The notes beneath the pieces were generated by a model. The model saw only the letters and a list, made by a program, of their open reading frames with translations, was not told the DNA's origin and did no database searches. The translations under genes and the position numbers were made by a program. Shown in pieces: positions 35,480-48,309 of a stretch of DNA of 64,000 bases (positions within the stretch are counted from its first letter, which is position 1; every line of letters begins with the position of its first letter). The DNA comes from Gracilariopsis chorda (taxonomy: Eukaryota > Rhodophyta > Florideophyceae > Gracilariales > Gracilariaceae). The DNA lies in contig NBIV01000077.1 of NCBI GenBank assembly GCA_003194525.1, positions 186,001 to 250,000 on the forward strand. The letters run 5' to 3'.

Positions 35480-36335
35480 TATTCGTGGCCTTCATCTCTT
35501 ACGAGGTAGGCTCGGTGACGGGGCCTTCCGTACCACACGGTTTTCGGGTGTAAAATCGAAGTGGCTCTCGGCTATACAAACGGAAATGTTACCAAACGTG
35601 GGGTTACCAATGGGTAGACATAGTGCAAACGTCTGTGTATGCGCATTACGGCTCACCGAGAATCCAAACAGAAAACGGGAAAAAGGGGAAAACGAGAAAA
35701 AAAAACGTACAGCCTGGCGTGTCGTGCGGGTAGCCGAATGATACCCGACAGTGATGGTGTTGCTTATTCAGCAGGCACGGCAAAATTCAATGTTGAGTTG
35801 AACGACTACCTGTTTGAGCAGGGAGAAAATAACCAAAACAGTGAAAACGATTGACACTGGGCAAAACCACGGGGTAATAGATATCATTTTGTCTATTTCA
35901 AACTGTGCAGGTGAGTATAAGGGAACAAAACGTAGTGAAACTCTAAGAGTAGTAAGTAACTTTGCGCAGGCAATAAACGCATATTAGAGTCACAGATTAG
36001 CTTAGTATCAAGGTGAAAGGGCTTTGCTCCTTTACATATTATTGGGTTATAGTAAAACTAAGAATACTACTACTGCAGTTTGCCAAATTTGTTGTTCACA
36101 CATTTTTGTCATTGAGTGGCAACGCTAGGCACGGCAAAACACGACAAGTGTGATTCATGACCTATTAATAGCGCCAGGACGTTTACCACGCGTCCATCAA
36201 TTTCATATATTATTGAAATCACCTCATACCTGAGTTGACCCAATGCCCCATCGGTACAGAGTCATTCATGATCCACATCACCGAGAAGGTACGCGTATAC
36301 CCATTGCTATACATTTATTCTTCCTTAGCCCAAGA
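35480..36335 (+). repeat. Dispersed repeat family 2, copy a (LTR-like)
   Basis: About 850 bp align, by eye, over their whole length with 48310-49245 in the same orientation. Shared landmarks are cgaggtaggctcggtgac, ggtgttgcttattcagc, gaaactctaagag and cgcgtatacccattgct. It has no coding content of its own. It lies just upstream of the second copy of the unknown protein. It may be an LTR, but defined TG...CA ends and a target duplication could not be fixed. Confidence 0.7.
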
Positions 36336-36719
36336 AACATTTCAAAGGGAGCGCCTGACCTGCAGGCAAAGAAGGGTACAAAAACTATAACTTCTCAGGC
36401 GTGACACCGACCTTCCTCCAGTTCAATGCATAACGCAACAAACGAAAAACTACAACATGGAATCCAATACTTTATCTTCACCAATCAACTCCAACCATAT
36501 TAACCGTTACAAACCTGGAGCGGGTGTCTCCCCCTCTGAGAGTATCGCTCCTTCATCTTCTTGATTGAGCCGGTTCCGTACGGCTTCATTGTCTTATAAC
36601 AACGCTCCGATAACGTCTCCAGTACACATCCGTGGGTGACACTCTTTTCAGGGTACTCCGATCGCCATCTACCAACCAGGGTAGGTCCACAGGGTACCCC
36701 TGGAGGCACGGGATCCACT

Positions 36720-37740
36720 CCAAAATCTCTCAATTTATGCCCCAGCTCCTTGGTTTTATTCGTATGAGGTTTTCAACCTGCCACTGATCCAGTTCTTGGC
36801 AAACGAAGGCATTCTCTCGGGCGGGTCTCCACTCGAAGTGTTCACCTTACGCGATTGGCAAGGACGGATTGCGTTGGATCTTAACCTCTTAACGATAGAC
36901 CTCCACCGTGAGGACAACCTGAAGAAGGCCCAATAATAAATTACGCCATTCGGTTATTAACGGCTCATGCGTATTCTCAGTCAAAACCTGATTCCCGGCG
37001 TATACGACTTCGGCGTATCAAGGTATCGCATTTGTGCCGAAGTATCCTATGGTATAACCTGGCCCAGTTCAACACGGCTCACTTAGAAGCCACATCACAG
37101 GTAAACATCGATTCCGATATGATCTGTTGGGCGAGACCAGTCACCCCCGCCAAGTTTCAGTTCATCCGAGACTCCGAAACACGAGCAGCGTTCTGTAAGA
37201 TGACTCAGTTTGAGCGCAAGGCGGGATCCGGACACCGGTATCTGATTCTATACACCCGTATCCAAACGCCAAGGTATCTTACGCAAACTTTCAGCTGTCG
37301 TTTTGCAGCGCTAGCACCGCGATGGCGTCAGGTTAAAGTACCCAAGGGGTGTTTCCCGGAAATGACTCGACGTTTAACTTAATGAATTCCTTCATCATTG
37401 AAGATCTGAAAACCGGTTATTGGTCACTCATGGCCGCACAGTGGGCTACAGGCCTAGTGGTTTTCCTCGTCTGGGAAGTTGATGATAATTACCGTCTTTG
37501 GTTTCTGCTGCCGATGATTGGGAACGTCATCATACAGGTCGATCTGTTCATCTCATTGTGATGTGAACACAATGTGGATGAAGTCTTGTATATCATGGAT
37601 TTTATTGACCAAGTAAACTGGGATACGTTTCAGTGGGACAACAATAGTCAGGGTCTGAGAATTCCTCGTGACAGTCTGCGCGTCGCCGGCATCCAAATGC
37701 TGAAGAAGTCGTTTTTAAATTCCGTTATACACGTCGTATC
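36720..37740 (+). pseudogene. Unidentified mobile-element protein, copy 2 (broken)
   Basis: This + strand region encodes a relative of the protein at 1307-3019: GILSGGSPLEVF, DSDMICWARPVTPAKFQFI, QFERKAGSGHRYLILY, LKTGYWSLMAAQWA, WFLLPMIGNV and VDEVLYIMDFIDQVNWDTF. It is more decayed than copy 1 and its ends are unclear. The conserved blocks are in the same order in both copies. Repeat 2a lies about 400 bp upstream in the same orientation and could be its regulatory end. Confidence 0.5.
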
Positions 37741-37741
37741 G

Positions 37742-39280
37742 TTAAACTGAGTTATCTACAGGTACAAAGCACGATTCTGAATAGAATGTTCTCAAGTGAG
37801 CTCCCAAGAGCCATTCAACGACGAGCGGTCGAGTCCAAAATTTGGTCCGTTCATCACAGGGTCGGGAATACTCTTTGACTAGGTTATTATTGTGCCGCAT
37901 TCCCTGCTCATGGAGACGGATCGACCAGCTAATGTGCTTGCAAACTGTATCCTCATTGAGTGTCCTCGCCGCCCGACGTCCGTACAGCTTTGGTGCCATT
38001 TCATGTAAACTCATGCCGATGGGTGCCACGGGTTTTCGTCTACACTGCTACGTTGTTCGTTACTTCTGCACCTGAGTGCTCCACGACACTGTAATCGAGC
38101 AACTTTGACAAGATTATACAGGATTTGCGCCATGTCACGCACGTACGCTTGAACTTCCCATACGCCATGGCACATTGACATTCTGAGGGCACATGCCATT
38201 CGCCTTGCCGTGGTGTGCCTGACTTTCTTTCGAACAAGCGAAACGGATCTGCGTTCTGGTCTACAACGGGGGCCAGCATCTTTAACCATTCCTCCAATCG
38301 CTGTGGCTTCCAGCAAAGTTAAATTTCACTCAAATGGATCAGCCATCTTTGCGTAGATCTCTCTCGATCTTCCACTTCAGAACTTGTAATACAATAATGA
38401 TTATACCATTCTTCAACCCATTCGTCTTTCAGATTGGCGTATGCTAGACAAATTCTCGCAAACTCTCAATGCCAAACTAATGAAGGTGTCTTCCGGTGAT
38501 TTTGTATGCCTCTTGTTGCCCGCAAGCTGGTCTCTTGAATATGATTGCGTCGGATCGTTTTTTATACACGCGCAGCTGACCAGGCGTCTCTTGTTATGAC
38601 ACTCATGCTTTTAAGATTTGAACCATTATCGATTGGCTCAACTAGCATGTGCGGTTTAGTTTTACCAAAAACTTCAACAAAGGTATCTCTGATTGACATC
38701 GATGGGTACGTGAGGTTGAGCTCTTGCCCCCTGCACGAGTGCAGCCTCATCCACGGGAGATGGTTGATAGTTGAGAACGGTTCCGTTAGTTTCAGACTCT
38801 CTAAGAGAGCTGGATTGCCGTTGGATACCCTCTTCACCACTCTCAGTCGCTTTACTCTAGTTTCTCATCAGAGAATCTACGATTTCTCGAGAAGGAACGT
38901 TTTAAGTACCCAAGACAGCCGGCACCCTGCCTTTCTCTTTGTATACAAGCTTTCTCATCATTCAGCGGCACGTTACGCTACTGTTTTTACTAGAACCATC
39001 CATATTATGTTCGCTGGCATGATCGTTTGTTTGAATGTGTTCAGCAACAACTGAGTCACAAATTGCAAGGGGGCAGAAAGCCATATCAGCATCTTCAAAT
39101 TCAGGTACAGAGAATTTGCACACTGCACGTGACTCAGACCCTGCTTGCATCGCTTCTTCGAGGTCTCGAAGAATAGTCGCTCCAGCGTTGGGATTGTGAC
39201 CTACTTCGAATACTTGCCGGCAGAGTGGGTAATTCTTAAATAACATTTGAATGGCCGTAAGTGTGCCAGTCTTGTCCATG
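37742..39280 (-). mobile_element. Possible retroelement remnant (protease-like DNGS segment)
   Basis: Minus strand frames read naturally but in pieces. One contains a VEPIDNGSNLKSMSVIT segment that resembles the active-site loop of retroelement aspartic proteases. Upstream is an acidic segment (ILRDLEEAMQAGS) and downstream a Trp-containing basic segment (WRKSCIILSKLLDYS). No polymerase or integrase was recognised. It is decayed with many breaks. The call is tentative. Confidence 0.3.
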
Positions 39281-39299
39281 AATAAGTGGAGAACAACGC

Positions 39300-40390
39300 T
39301 AAGCTTTTCGTTCAGATTTCATGCACGTGGTTTAGTTCTGATACCATTATCGTTGTATATCATATTGTGAACATGCTCGACGAAATGTACCTGGAAACCT
39401 CTAACTATCTCCATGGACACATGGAGTGGTATCGAAATCAAAGCAGCCCATGTCAGAAAGATTGTAGAGTACCACAAAATGGTTAAAATGAGAGGCAGGC
39501 ATCCCTTTCAAAGACACATGAAGTACACCGTGTGTCTATATGGAAGGTGTTCTCACATAGGCGTATATCTTGAATCGTGAAGAAACATAGCAACGCATAT
39601 CTATAGCACAAAAGACAAGAAATAGTGTCACTTTGTTTCCGTCCTTAGCTTAGAGATCCTCCTGGGCCTCGCTTTGAAATTCAGCATCTGCTCTTGGTGA
39701 TTAGTGATCTGATTGGTGTTGCCTACATTGCCATCATGATATCTTTCTGTGAAATACACCAGAATAAAAAGCTACAACCACGTCACATCTACAGATAGGG
39801 AAAATGACAAAACTCCGCATTTTCAAATGATGCACCCCGTCCAGTACAAGTATAAGTAAATAATACAGACACCCTCCTACCTAAACAAATGTCCGCCATG
39901 TGCAGTGCTACATCACTATGAAGAAGCGAGGTTCTTCACATCTTTGTCCAAGATGCATCTGGAAAACCTCACTTTTCTCTTCGCCTGTACACTGATTTTT
40001 CATAGACTTAATTTTTGCTATAGAAATCAATGTTCAACAGGTTTAACGTTCTTTTACGTCAAGAGCTTCAAAAGGAATTTGTCTCTCTCTAACCTCAACA
40101 ATTTCATTCTTTGGCACCCAATGGAGTTTCATGATATGCCACCGCTCCGTAGGGCTTCCCCATGCCTTTTGCTCAACCGCGCCACGAGAAATGCATCTCC
40201 AGTTACGCTGTGCAACACCCCATGGGGATGCAAATACTGCAAAAGCGGAAAAGATAGGAAACAGAAGTATGCCCTTTGCATGGACTCCGTCAAAGACGGG
40301 AGTTACCGAGAGAACACTGTTCTAAACGGAAGCTTTAGTTCAGATGCATCGTACTCCTGTAAAGATGCTACAACACATTACTGTTTATTC
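39300..40390. other. No clearly recognisable gene
   Basis: A + strand frame stays open from 39905 to 40609 with a Cys-rich middle (WGCKYCKSGKD), but its 3' third is antisense to the gypsy fossil that follows, and I recognise nothing in it. I treat the stretch as unassigned. Confidence 0.3.
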
Positions 40391-40399
40391 AGGGAAAGA

Positions 40400-43300
40400 G
40401 ACCAAAAAACTGGACTAGAGGCTTCACCCCTTCCCATTGTTCGGGGCTTGACCACCCAAAAGGCGGTCAGCCAATGCATCCGCTATTGCGGTGAAGTCAC
40501 CCGAGACTTCAGTAGGACTCTTGCCCGTTCGGCGGAGAAGCGACCTATGAAATCACTTTCATTGATCGCACCACCGTTGAGCACTGATGGCTCGGCGCTA
40601 GCCACTTGAGAACTAGTGACCGGAGGCACCCCTTGTGGGGATTTGTCTACGACCATGTCGGCAGCATCTACATCCATTTCGTTTTAGCTCTTCGGGTTCA
40701 TTACCGACCATCGGGTCATCCCCGCCGTACGGACGCTATTAGTCGTCCAAGTCGAAACACCAAATTGAGTGGTCTCCACGCACGTGCCGCGGTGCGTCGT
40801 GGAGCTCTTTCGCTTCTTCGGAGAAAATTGCCTGGAACCCTCCAAGGATCCAAGTAGAAAACATCTCCCGCGATGGCAGTGTTTATATCAAAACCAGGGC
40901 CACCGGTACAGCCACTGCTACCATCAAGTCGACTGCTCTGCTCCAGCGGCCCCTCGCTCCAGTCAATACTGTCGATCAAACCAAGTCATTGGAGTACCTC
41001 GTCGCTGTTGGCACGAACCCCAGCCGGGACTCTGAGTTCAAAGTTGCGAATCGCAGTCTGCAAACCTGGTTGGATGAACCACAGTCGGGTTTCATTGTGA
41101 TCGCGAATGCATTCTTCCGGAGTAATAGCCGTAAAAACGCCTTCTTTCAGGGTCTCCAAAGACTCAAAAGTGAGAAAATATTGTCACAAATGTTGTGTGA
41201 CCAATCCTTGGTATTCGGTTCATCGTTCGCACCCATGAAAGCACAATATCTTGAGATTATCGACCCCTTCTGCTTTTGGAGTGGCTTCCACGTGGGTTAA
41301 TTCGTCGACTGGCGTGTTAAAGGTTCCTTTTCTATAAAGTACTTTGAATTCCAATTTCGCGGGTCGGAGGGGCCAATGAATGAGGCTTCCTGATGGTTTG
41401 GTAATCTACATGGGCCAAAAAATCGATGATTTATCCTTGGTTACCTTCAAATGGGTTCCCATAACATATTTTCTAAGTGTGGAAAATGCCCAAACAACGG
41501 CGAAACACTCTTTTTACCAAACTGAGTAGTTACATTCCTGCATGTTCAGTTTCCGAGACCAATAGGCGATTGGGGTTCATTCATGGTAGTAGGGCCCTTG
41601 AAACAGCTCACAACCAATCTGCTTATCACTGGCATCAGCATCCGCTTCATAGAATGAATCAAGACTTGGCAGTGCCAATATTAGCGGAGACGTAAGGCCA
41701 TTGATGAAAGCTGTGAAGGCAGACGCTTTCGGGTTGCTGAAAGGTTTCAAAATTTAACCGGCTGTTCATTCTTCAGAAGAGCATTCAGAGTTGTCGTCAG
41801 GTCCAGGAAGCTCGGTACGAACCGACGATAGACATTATACACTCTGAAAATCATCGGAGTTCCGTTTCCGTAGTCGGTTGTTTCCCATTCTTCAGTGACT
41901 TAACTTTAAAATTGTCTATTAGGAGCTGTCCGCTGCAGATTATATATCCAAGATACCTCACTGAATCGGTATACAACTCGCAATTCTTGAGTTTTAGCTT
42001 AATCTCTGGGTCTCACAACACACACATGACGTTCTTAACATGGGTTATGCGATTATCCAACTTGTTGGAGCACACGACTATATCTTTGAAATACACCAAG
42101 CGGGTTGTCCATTTAAACCTAGTCAATAGAATATCTGTGGCACATTGAATCGTAGCAGGGGCATTCATTAACCTGAGTGTTTTTAGTTTAGAACGATATA
42201 GTCGTTGGTGACACACACACGCAGTTTTGTCGCGGTCCTCCGTTGGAATAGGAATTCGCCAATAACCCCAATAGGCGCTCGGAGCGGTGAAAACCGTGAA
42301 ACTCCCGCGTGAGTAAATGTAGTCGTTCATCCAAGGGTTCAGGTAAACGTCTTTGACGGTAAATATGTTAAGAACTCGGTACTCGATACACAAATTCCAC
42401 GATCCATTCGAATTTGGAAGAAGAATGACTGGCGAAGCCCAGGATGACTGAACGAGTTCTATGAAGCCAACTTGTAACATCTTCTCAGCTTCATATATTT
42501 CCTCTTCACGGCTTATCGTCCCGACCAGATATGGATGCTGTGCAATCAGCCGAATGCTCAGTGGCAAATCAATATGATACTACGTTATTCCTATTGTTCC
42601 TAGGGCACCGTCTCACATGGGGGTAAACTCACGAAGAATACCCCGTAGCTTGTCCCAGTAAGAGTCGGGGACGTGGTCCAAGTCGTGGTTTTTGAGTTCT
42701 TCTAGAAGACTCGCGTGTTCTGAACCAGGTTGTAGCGCATGGATTTCTGTATTCCGTTCACTTTCGAACTCAGAACCCGAATTACGCTCAGCGTTTACAG
42801 AGTTGTCCTCTCGCTTTTGAACTCATCTAATCCAAGGACGGCAGCCATTGGAATGTTTTTCGGCCCAATTACCCACCGTTTGGGTAGAATCAAATCCAAT
42901 ATTTAGTTCTTGACTAAATACTGCACAGTCTTGCCAAATTGGGCAACTAACACCTTAAAAGAAACATCAGGGTTGATCAAAACGACTCCCTTCGCAAGTG
43001 AGAGTTAGCGCAGGTCCTATAACCAAGAAAGAAGCTGAAACACATGGTACCTACTGTGTTTGGAAGCCACTCTAGCCGAGACCTGAGACTACTATGGTCC
43101 AGAAACTGACTGAGTAGTACGAAGCTTCGTAGAAATGAGATACTTGTTCTGCATTTCTCGAACAGCCAGTATCGTTACACGGTTCTGCGTCGCATCCTTG
43201 AGCCCTATGAACATCGATTGTGATCCAGGTTAGTACTATGAGGTGGCAGACTGTGGCCAAGTGCTGTATGTAGGGGGCAAAACGTGTCCAAAGTGTGGCC

Positions 43301-46300
43301 GGACGGCGAGGGTGAATTTTTTACAATTTGTTTTGTGCCTAGTAGCGTCCCAGTAATGTCCAAAGCCTAATATGTGCTCGTAAGAAGGGCAGGGTTTGTC
43401 CCGAATTGTACCCACCCCGTTACGCTGTACGACTTAGATTAATGTGCATCCCGGCGTGGCCACATTGGCCACCTTCATCATGAAAGACATGATCTCCTAC
43501 AACGTGTACCATGCAGCACTTGCGCCGCTTCTTCACCATACCCTCACCCCGTAACCTTACTATTCAACCATGGTTCAGTCAGCACTTCAGAGAGTGCTCC
43601 GTTATCTACGGACAGGTCACTTCGCAGCTTTCCAGACCGTTATCGATATAGATTCCTTCGTCAGGCGCGCTTCCATCTTCGAAAGAGATTCATTCACATC
43701 ACACTTTGGCTCACACTAGCCATCGTTTCCCCACGTCGCGCATCACCATTATCATGGCCAATTCGAAAGGATTAGTTCCAGACAAACGCTCATCTGCTAC
43801 CCGAGATGAGCAATGCTAGCAGTGATCAGCAAACAAGATGCATGAATTCTAGTTCTCCAAGCACGAAGCCACAATTTGCCCCAACCACCACGACTATCAG
43901 CATCGAGCTTCAGTAATGGTGTTTTATCGTGTGGCGTAGACGGACTTTTGATATTGTTCTTCCTTGCAGCTGCATGCCAATTTAGCCTTCAATCCGGAGA
44001 TGTAACCGAGAACAGCGCTATCATTCAAGCAATTCTCACGTCGCCCGATTGTCTTGCATCCTCATTAGAACGCAGTGTTGCCCAGGTGCGTGTCGCCACC
44101 AACCACCGACTAACTGCAGTCATCGCCAACCACTCACTTCAAGCGGTGTTCTGCTCCGACATAGACCCTCTTGAAAACCTAGAAGCTTTTTTCGCAAAGC
44201 TGGCTCTTATCAGACCTTGAATTGAACACTAAGCACTACTAACATTCACCTCCGAAATTGGTGTCGGATCGCTGCTTGGTTCATTTCTTACCCTGCGATA
44301 ATATCAAGATGAACGCCAGATTTCCTTCGTGCACATGAGTTGTGCCAACCGCAATCCGTGCCCTGTCAGTGCCGCGCTCAACCGTCATGTCACATGCAAT
44401 AGCCCTGACTTTGCCATGCGTTGCTGCTCCGCACTTTTCTCTGTGGTAGACGAAGCAAGCACTCCCCTTATGCACCTCCTTTGCCCCCTCATGCTGTGCA
44501 GTGCAGACATCAAACATTTTTCCATCGCGGGAAGAAAACAACTCAGGTCTTGTGAGTGTGGCTTTCTCATGTGTGTCATATGTGACGAAGACACTACTTG
44601 GGGTTTCTTAGTCGCCAGGGTTGGGGACCATCGGCCCTCTCATGGAATATGGTAGAACTGTTTTCCATTTCCACTTTCTTCTCACGGGTGCGGATTGCTT
44701 CTATAAAACGATCAAAGAAGTCCCAACCAAGAACACTGGGTGCTGCGAGTTTATCGAAAACAACAAAGTCCATTTGAAGCATACAGGTACCCAGTCGTAC
44801 GACGAGAGTACGGTCTCCCACGATAGTTACGTGATTTTTGTTGCGTGAGCAATGTTCAGCCCTGGTCTAAAGTGGATGTGAGCTTGAAGAGCCGGGGGTA
44901 CTAGTTCAAAGTTAATATGGTTCGGGGCAGCCCTTGTATTCAAAGCAGATAATTGGCGAACCATACACTGGTTGGGCAGGCCATGTTGGGCATATGCTTT
45001 GTAATCTATCCTGGCCATGACCAGAGCTCTATACGGAATACGAAAGTTACGAGAACTTATCCATGAACGATGTATAACCGAGATGGTTTCCAAGCTCACG
45101 TTGGCTGCAGCCATATGCCTGGTAGAGATCCTTACAGATAAGGAGCGCAGCTGTACCGCATCGGGCATTAAATTCAGCTCAGAAGATCCCCCTCTAATAG
45201 ATGAGACTCTTGATTCTGGTGTTTTGAGGAGGAAGTCACAGAACTCGGTGGCACCATCCCACGTTGGGTACCAGAATTAATCCCATTCGTAGGTAGCACC
45301 GCGTCCACGGCTTGATCATGGGTTTATTTAATGACGGGAACATCCGTTCGTGCCAGTGCGGTGTTAGAGAATAATAACTTCATCTCTTCGTAAAACGTGC
45401 TCAGAACTTGAACCCGATACGCTGGGGTAAGGTTTTCGTAGCTCACAAAAACGTTGGGCACATCCTGGGATGTCAGGTCATACTTTTGGGCGATGTGACC
45501 ATGATGGTAACCTCTATGATAGATAGTCAGTGCCACTTTATCGTATTAACGATGGTTATCCGTTTGACGCTATCGTTTCCGTACTACCTATTCGGGGCGC
45601 GTAAGACGGGATCTGTCAGACCCGTGAGCGAGCGCCGTAGCCTATAATTGTGCCGAAGAAGGTTAGAAAGTGAGATGTTCCACCTAAATCGGCACTGATG
45701 TTGACGGCAAGTCCGTTGTCCCAAACGTATCAGAGCGACTTCCAGCGTGCTAGAAGTTGTCCATATACGTTAGCGGTCTTTTACTGAAGCAGTGACATTG
45801 ATTGTGACGATTTCTCTAGCAAACGAGCCCTCGAAGACTGTCATTTTGGTTGACAGGGTGCACATTGAGTTTTTCCCTCAGCTAGGTATACTTGACCAGT
45901 TCAAGGTATGAAATCTTCTCTTTTTAATCATGATTTCGTGCAATGAGCGCTCGTATTGAGGGACCAAATACATCAACGAACGTCGTACCCCACTCCTGTG
46001 TGGAGTAAACATTAACAAAATGATGAAACGCATTATTCAAGTGCGTTGAATAGACCATTTCGTTTTCACCAGACTTCTGTTTCGTATAGCGTAGAGCGAC
46101 GATCGCCATAAGGATGGCATTCCCTTTATTTTATGACCTGAGAAGGTAATAGACTGGGTCGGGGCAGCAGGTTTCTTCTCCTTCTGAGGCTGTCGTGGTT
46201 CCTAGAATTGAGTTGAACTGATTTTCAGCTTTACCGGTTGCGAAATACTGAAAGGCGGCATACGCTTATGCGTTACTCACGCTGAGTTTATCAGAATCCC

Positions 46301-47377
46301 TAGCGAACCTAGCTAGGAATTCAAGCACTAGAATTGGACTTTCTCTCGAGAAACGACTCGATTGAAGAGAAATATTGCGTTTGATGCGATCCTTCGCTTT
46401 GCAGGTACGTCGTGCAGGCGGAGTAGATAAGCAATCATCCAATCGATAGTAACAATACAATAACAATTTTTGGTAGAGTGAATTCGTAGGTTTTAAGTCC
46501 TTGAGTCTCAGCTGATGTCTACTTTTTTTCACGATATTGAATAAATCCCTGAATAGTAAAAGTCACCTTAGAATTCATCGCCAACTACCTCCTTTGTTCG
46601 TTATCGGAATCCTATGGGTCCGACGAGGAATGCGCGGAGTGGCGATCAGAATCAAAATCTGACGAACCTGAGTCAGCGCAGTGAACATCTTTCTTGGATT
46701 TATGAGCCTTCAGTTTTAACGGGGCGCAAATTGAGTCGATATAGACCACCTCCTTTTCTGCTTTCGTGGGTACTTCCATATCCAGACGGATGGTCGCTTC
46801 CAGCATATCTAAGCGAACCTGCTCACTTGGCAAGGCCACCTGGACATCATTGACGAGCTTTTTGTAATCCTTGGCAAAGATACCTGGGGCATCCATACAT
46901 TCCAAAATGGAGTTCAAGTTTAGATGTAGGAATTGGATATCTCTCAAGACATCCTGAACTTGGCCATTTTTGATTTTCGAAGAGAGACACATCACCCACT
47001 ATAGAGATGTGGCTTATCGACTCTAGTCAAGCAAACGCAGCTCATTCCATACGAGGCTGAGCTGCGGACGGATTTTCAACCGCTATGGGTGCTCCCGCCT
47101 TGGCAATAGTCTGTACGGCAGACGCAGCAAACAGCTTTTTTTAAGATATTCCAACCAACTTCATTGTTGTACAAACGTTTCGGCACGGATATACGCGTGG
47201 GATGTGCACCATGCAAAGGTCTATCAAACGCATCGGTAGACCCAGTCCAAGAATTGATGGTCGGTGGAAACATACTGCATGCGCATCAAGCGGTTTTTCG
47301 GACTTCAGCGAACTCGAATCAGAGGTGTACAAAGAACTGGGGCCACACAACGATCTTGGTAGATTCTTCCAAGAACT
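40400..47377 (-). mobile_element. Old Ty3/gypsy element (gag-PR-RT-RNase H), fossil
   Basis: On the minus strand the parts follow in gypsy order: gag (about 46270-46995), protease region (about 44600-45170), reverse transcriptase (about 42010-42570, with SSWASPVILLPNSNGSWNLC), RNase H-like sequence (41350-41900) and uncertain 3' coding (40400-41300). Gag, protease and RT are recognisably related to the better-kept element at 49698-53340, so the two are members of one family. About 1.5 kb between protease and RT (43040-44590) has no counterpart in that element and looks inserted. Solo LTR C sits in its upstream part. The element is heavily decayed with many breaks and is older than its relative. 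Confidence 0.75.
43040..44590. other. Segment inserted in the old gypsy element
   Basis: Comparison with 49698-53340 shows that protease and RT should lie about 0.7 kb apart; here they are 2 kb apart. The extra DNA has a + strand frame at 43876-44220, which includes a hydrophobic stretch (DGLLILFFLAAACQF) followed by VTENSAIIQAILTSPDCLAS, and a minus strand frame at 44281-44541. I recognise neither. Its ends show no obvious repeat. It could be a captured host segment or an unknown element. Confidence 0.45.
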
Positions 47378-47382
47378 GGAAC

Positions 47383-48209
47383 TGAAGTGCAACGCCCTCA
47401 GGGAGGGATTCTGGGTACTTGATCGTTTTCCCAATATTATCGGTTGTGTAGTGTGTGTATGAACTACGCCCCACAATGGTGGGTATGGACACGTGGAACA
47501 CGGTTTTGGGCCAATTGGCGGTTGGCCACAGTAGTGGATGTTCCCACGAAATGTGGAGTATTTTAGTTGATTTTATTTATTATTTTCACACCCATTTCTG
47601 GGAAGCTAGTACTTAGTGCGACGGTGCACTGCTGTCGCACCAATAAACCTTCCCCAACAAGGGACCCCAACCTGGGGAATTGGCTCTACTTGTTGCCGCT
47701 TGCGTGCGTGCTCTACTCCTCCTTGGAGGGAAACGCCATAAACCACGGGACATCTAACCCCCTTGCAAATCTAAAGAAGCCCATCCTTGGGAGTATAATT
47801 GTTCCAATCATATTGGTGTTTCGCCCTGTATAGGGAGTCCTGTCTACCGGCATTGCCGTATCTGTTCGTCGCTCTTGCGACTCATTTCGTCCTCTCTTCC
47901 TCCTCTTCGCCCTTCCTTTTCCCCCTTTTTAGGGTAGCACCTCCCGCTATCCGCGGCCCTCGTGTGCACATCCGCTCACACACCCCCACTTACGTGGAAA
48001 CATACCTCTACTGAGGATCACACCCCGCTCACGCGGATACCGATTCTTCGCCTTCACCTCCCTGCGCCAGTCGCTACAGGTGTCCCTGGTCTTACAAACA
48101 GACTTCGCGGTGACACCTCTGGGAGGGCTCTACCCAACTGGGTTCACCTCGTGAGAGGAAGATCCCGAACGTCTTTCGGTGTTTTTCCCCTTTGGGGCAT
48201 TGCACCACA
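47383..48209 (-). mobile_element. Solo LTR C (same family as LTR A)
   Basis: Read on the minus strand it starts TGTGGTGCAATG and ends GTTGCACTTCA. It is flanked by a perfect 5-bp target duplication, ggaac on the + strand (47378-47382 and 48210-48214). At 827 bp it contains the roughly 185-bp internal part missing from LTR A. It carries no internal element sequence. It lies in the upstream region of the old gypsy fossil. Confidence 0.92.
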
Positions 48210-48309
48210 GGAACAGCACAGAAATGCAAAACGTGATCAGACCAATTTTAGGTAAACCGAGTATCGGTCCCAAGACCACTTTTGGAGCAGTATTATTTGA
48301 TGGGAAATA

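Noticed and set aside
28260-35480. Terminal inverted repeats of Harbinger-2
   Set aside because: I compared the DNA beyond both coding ends and found no convincing matching inverted ends, so element limits are left open.
39905-40609. 234-codon + strand frame with a Cys-rich middle
   Set aside because: There is no ATG at the frame's edge and no family match, and its 3' third is antisense to the gypsy fossil.
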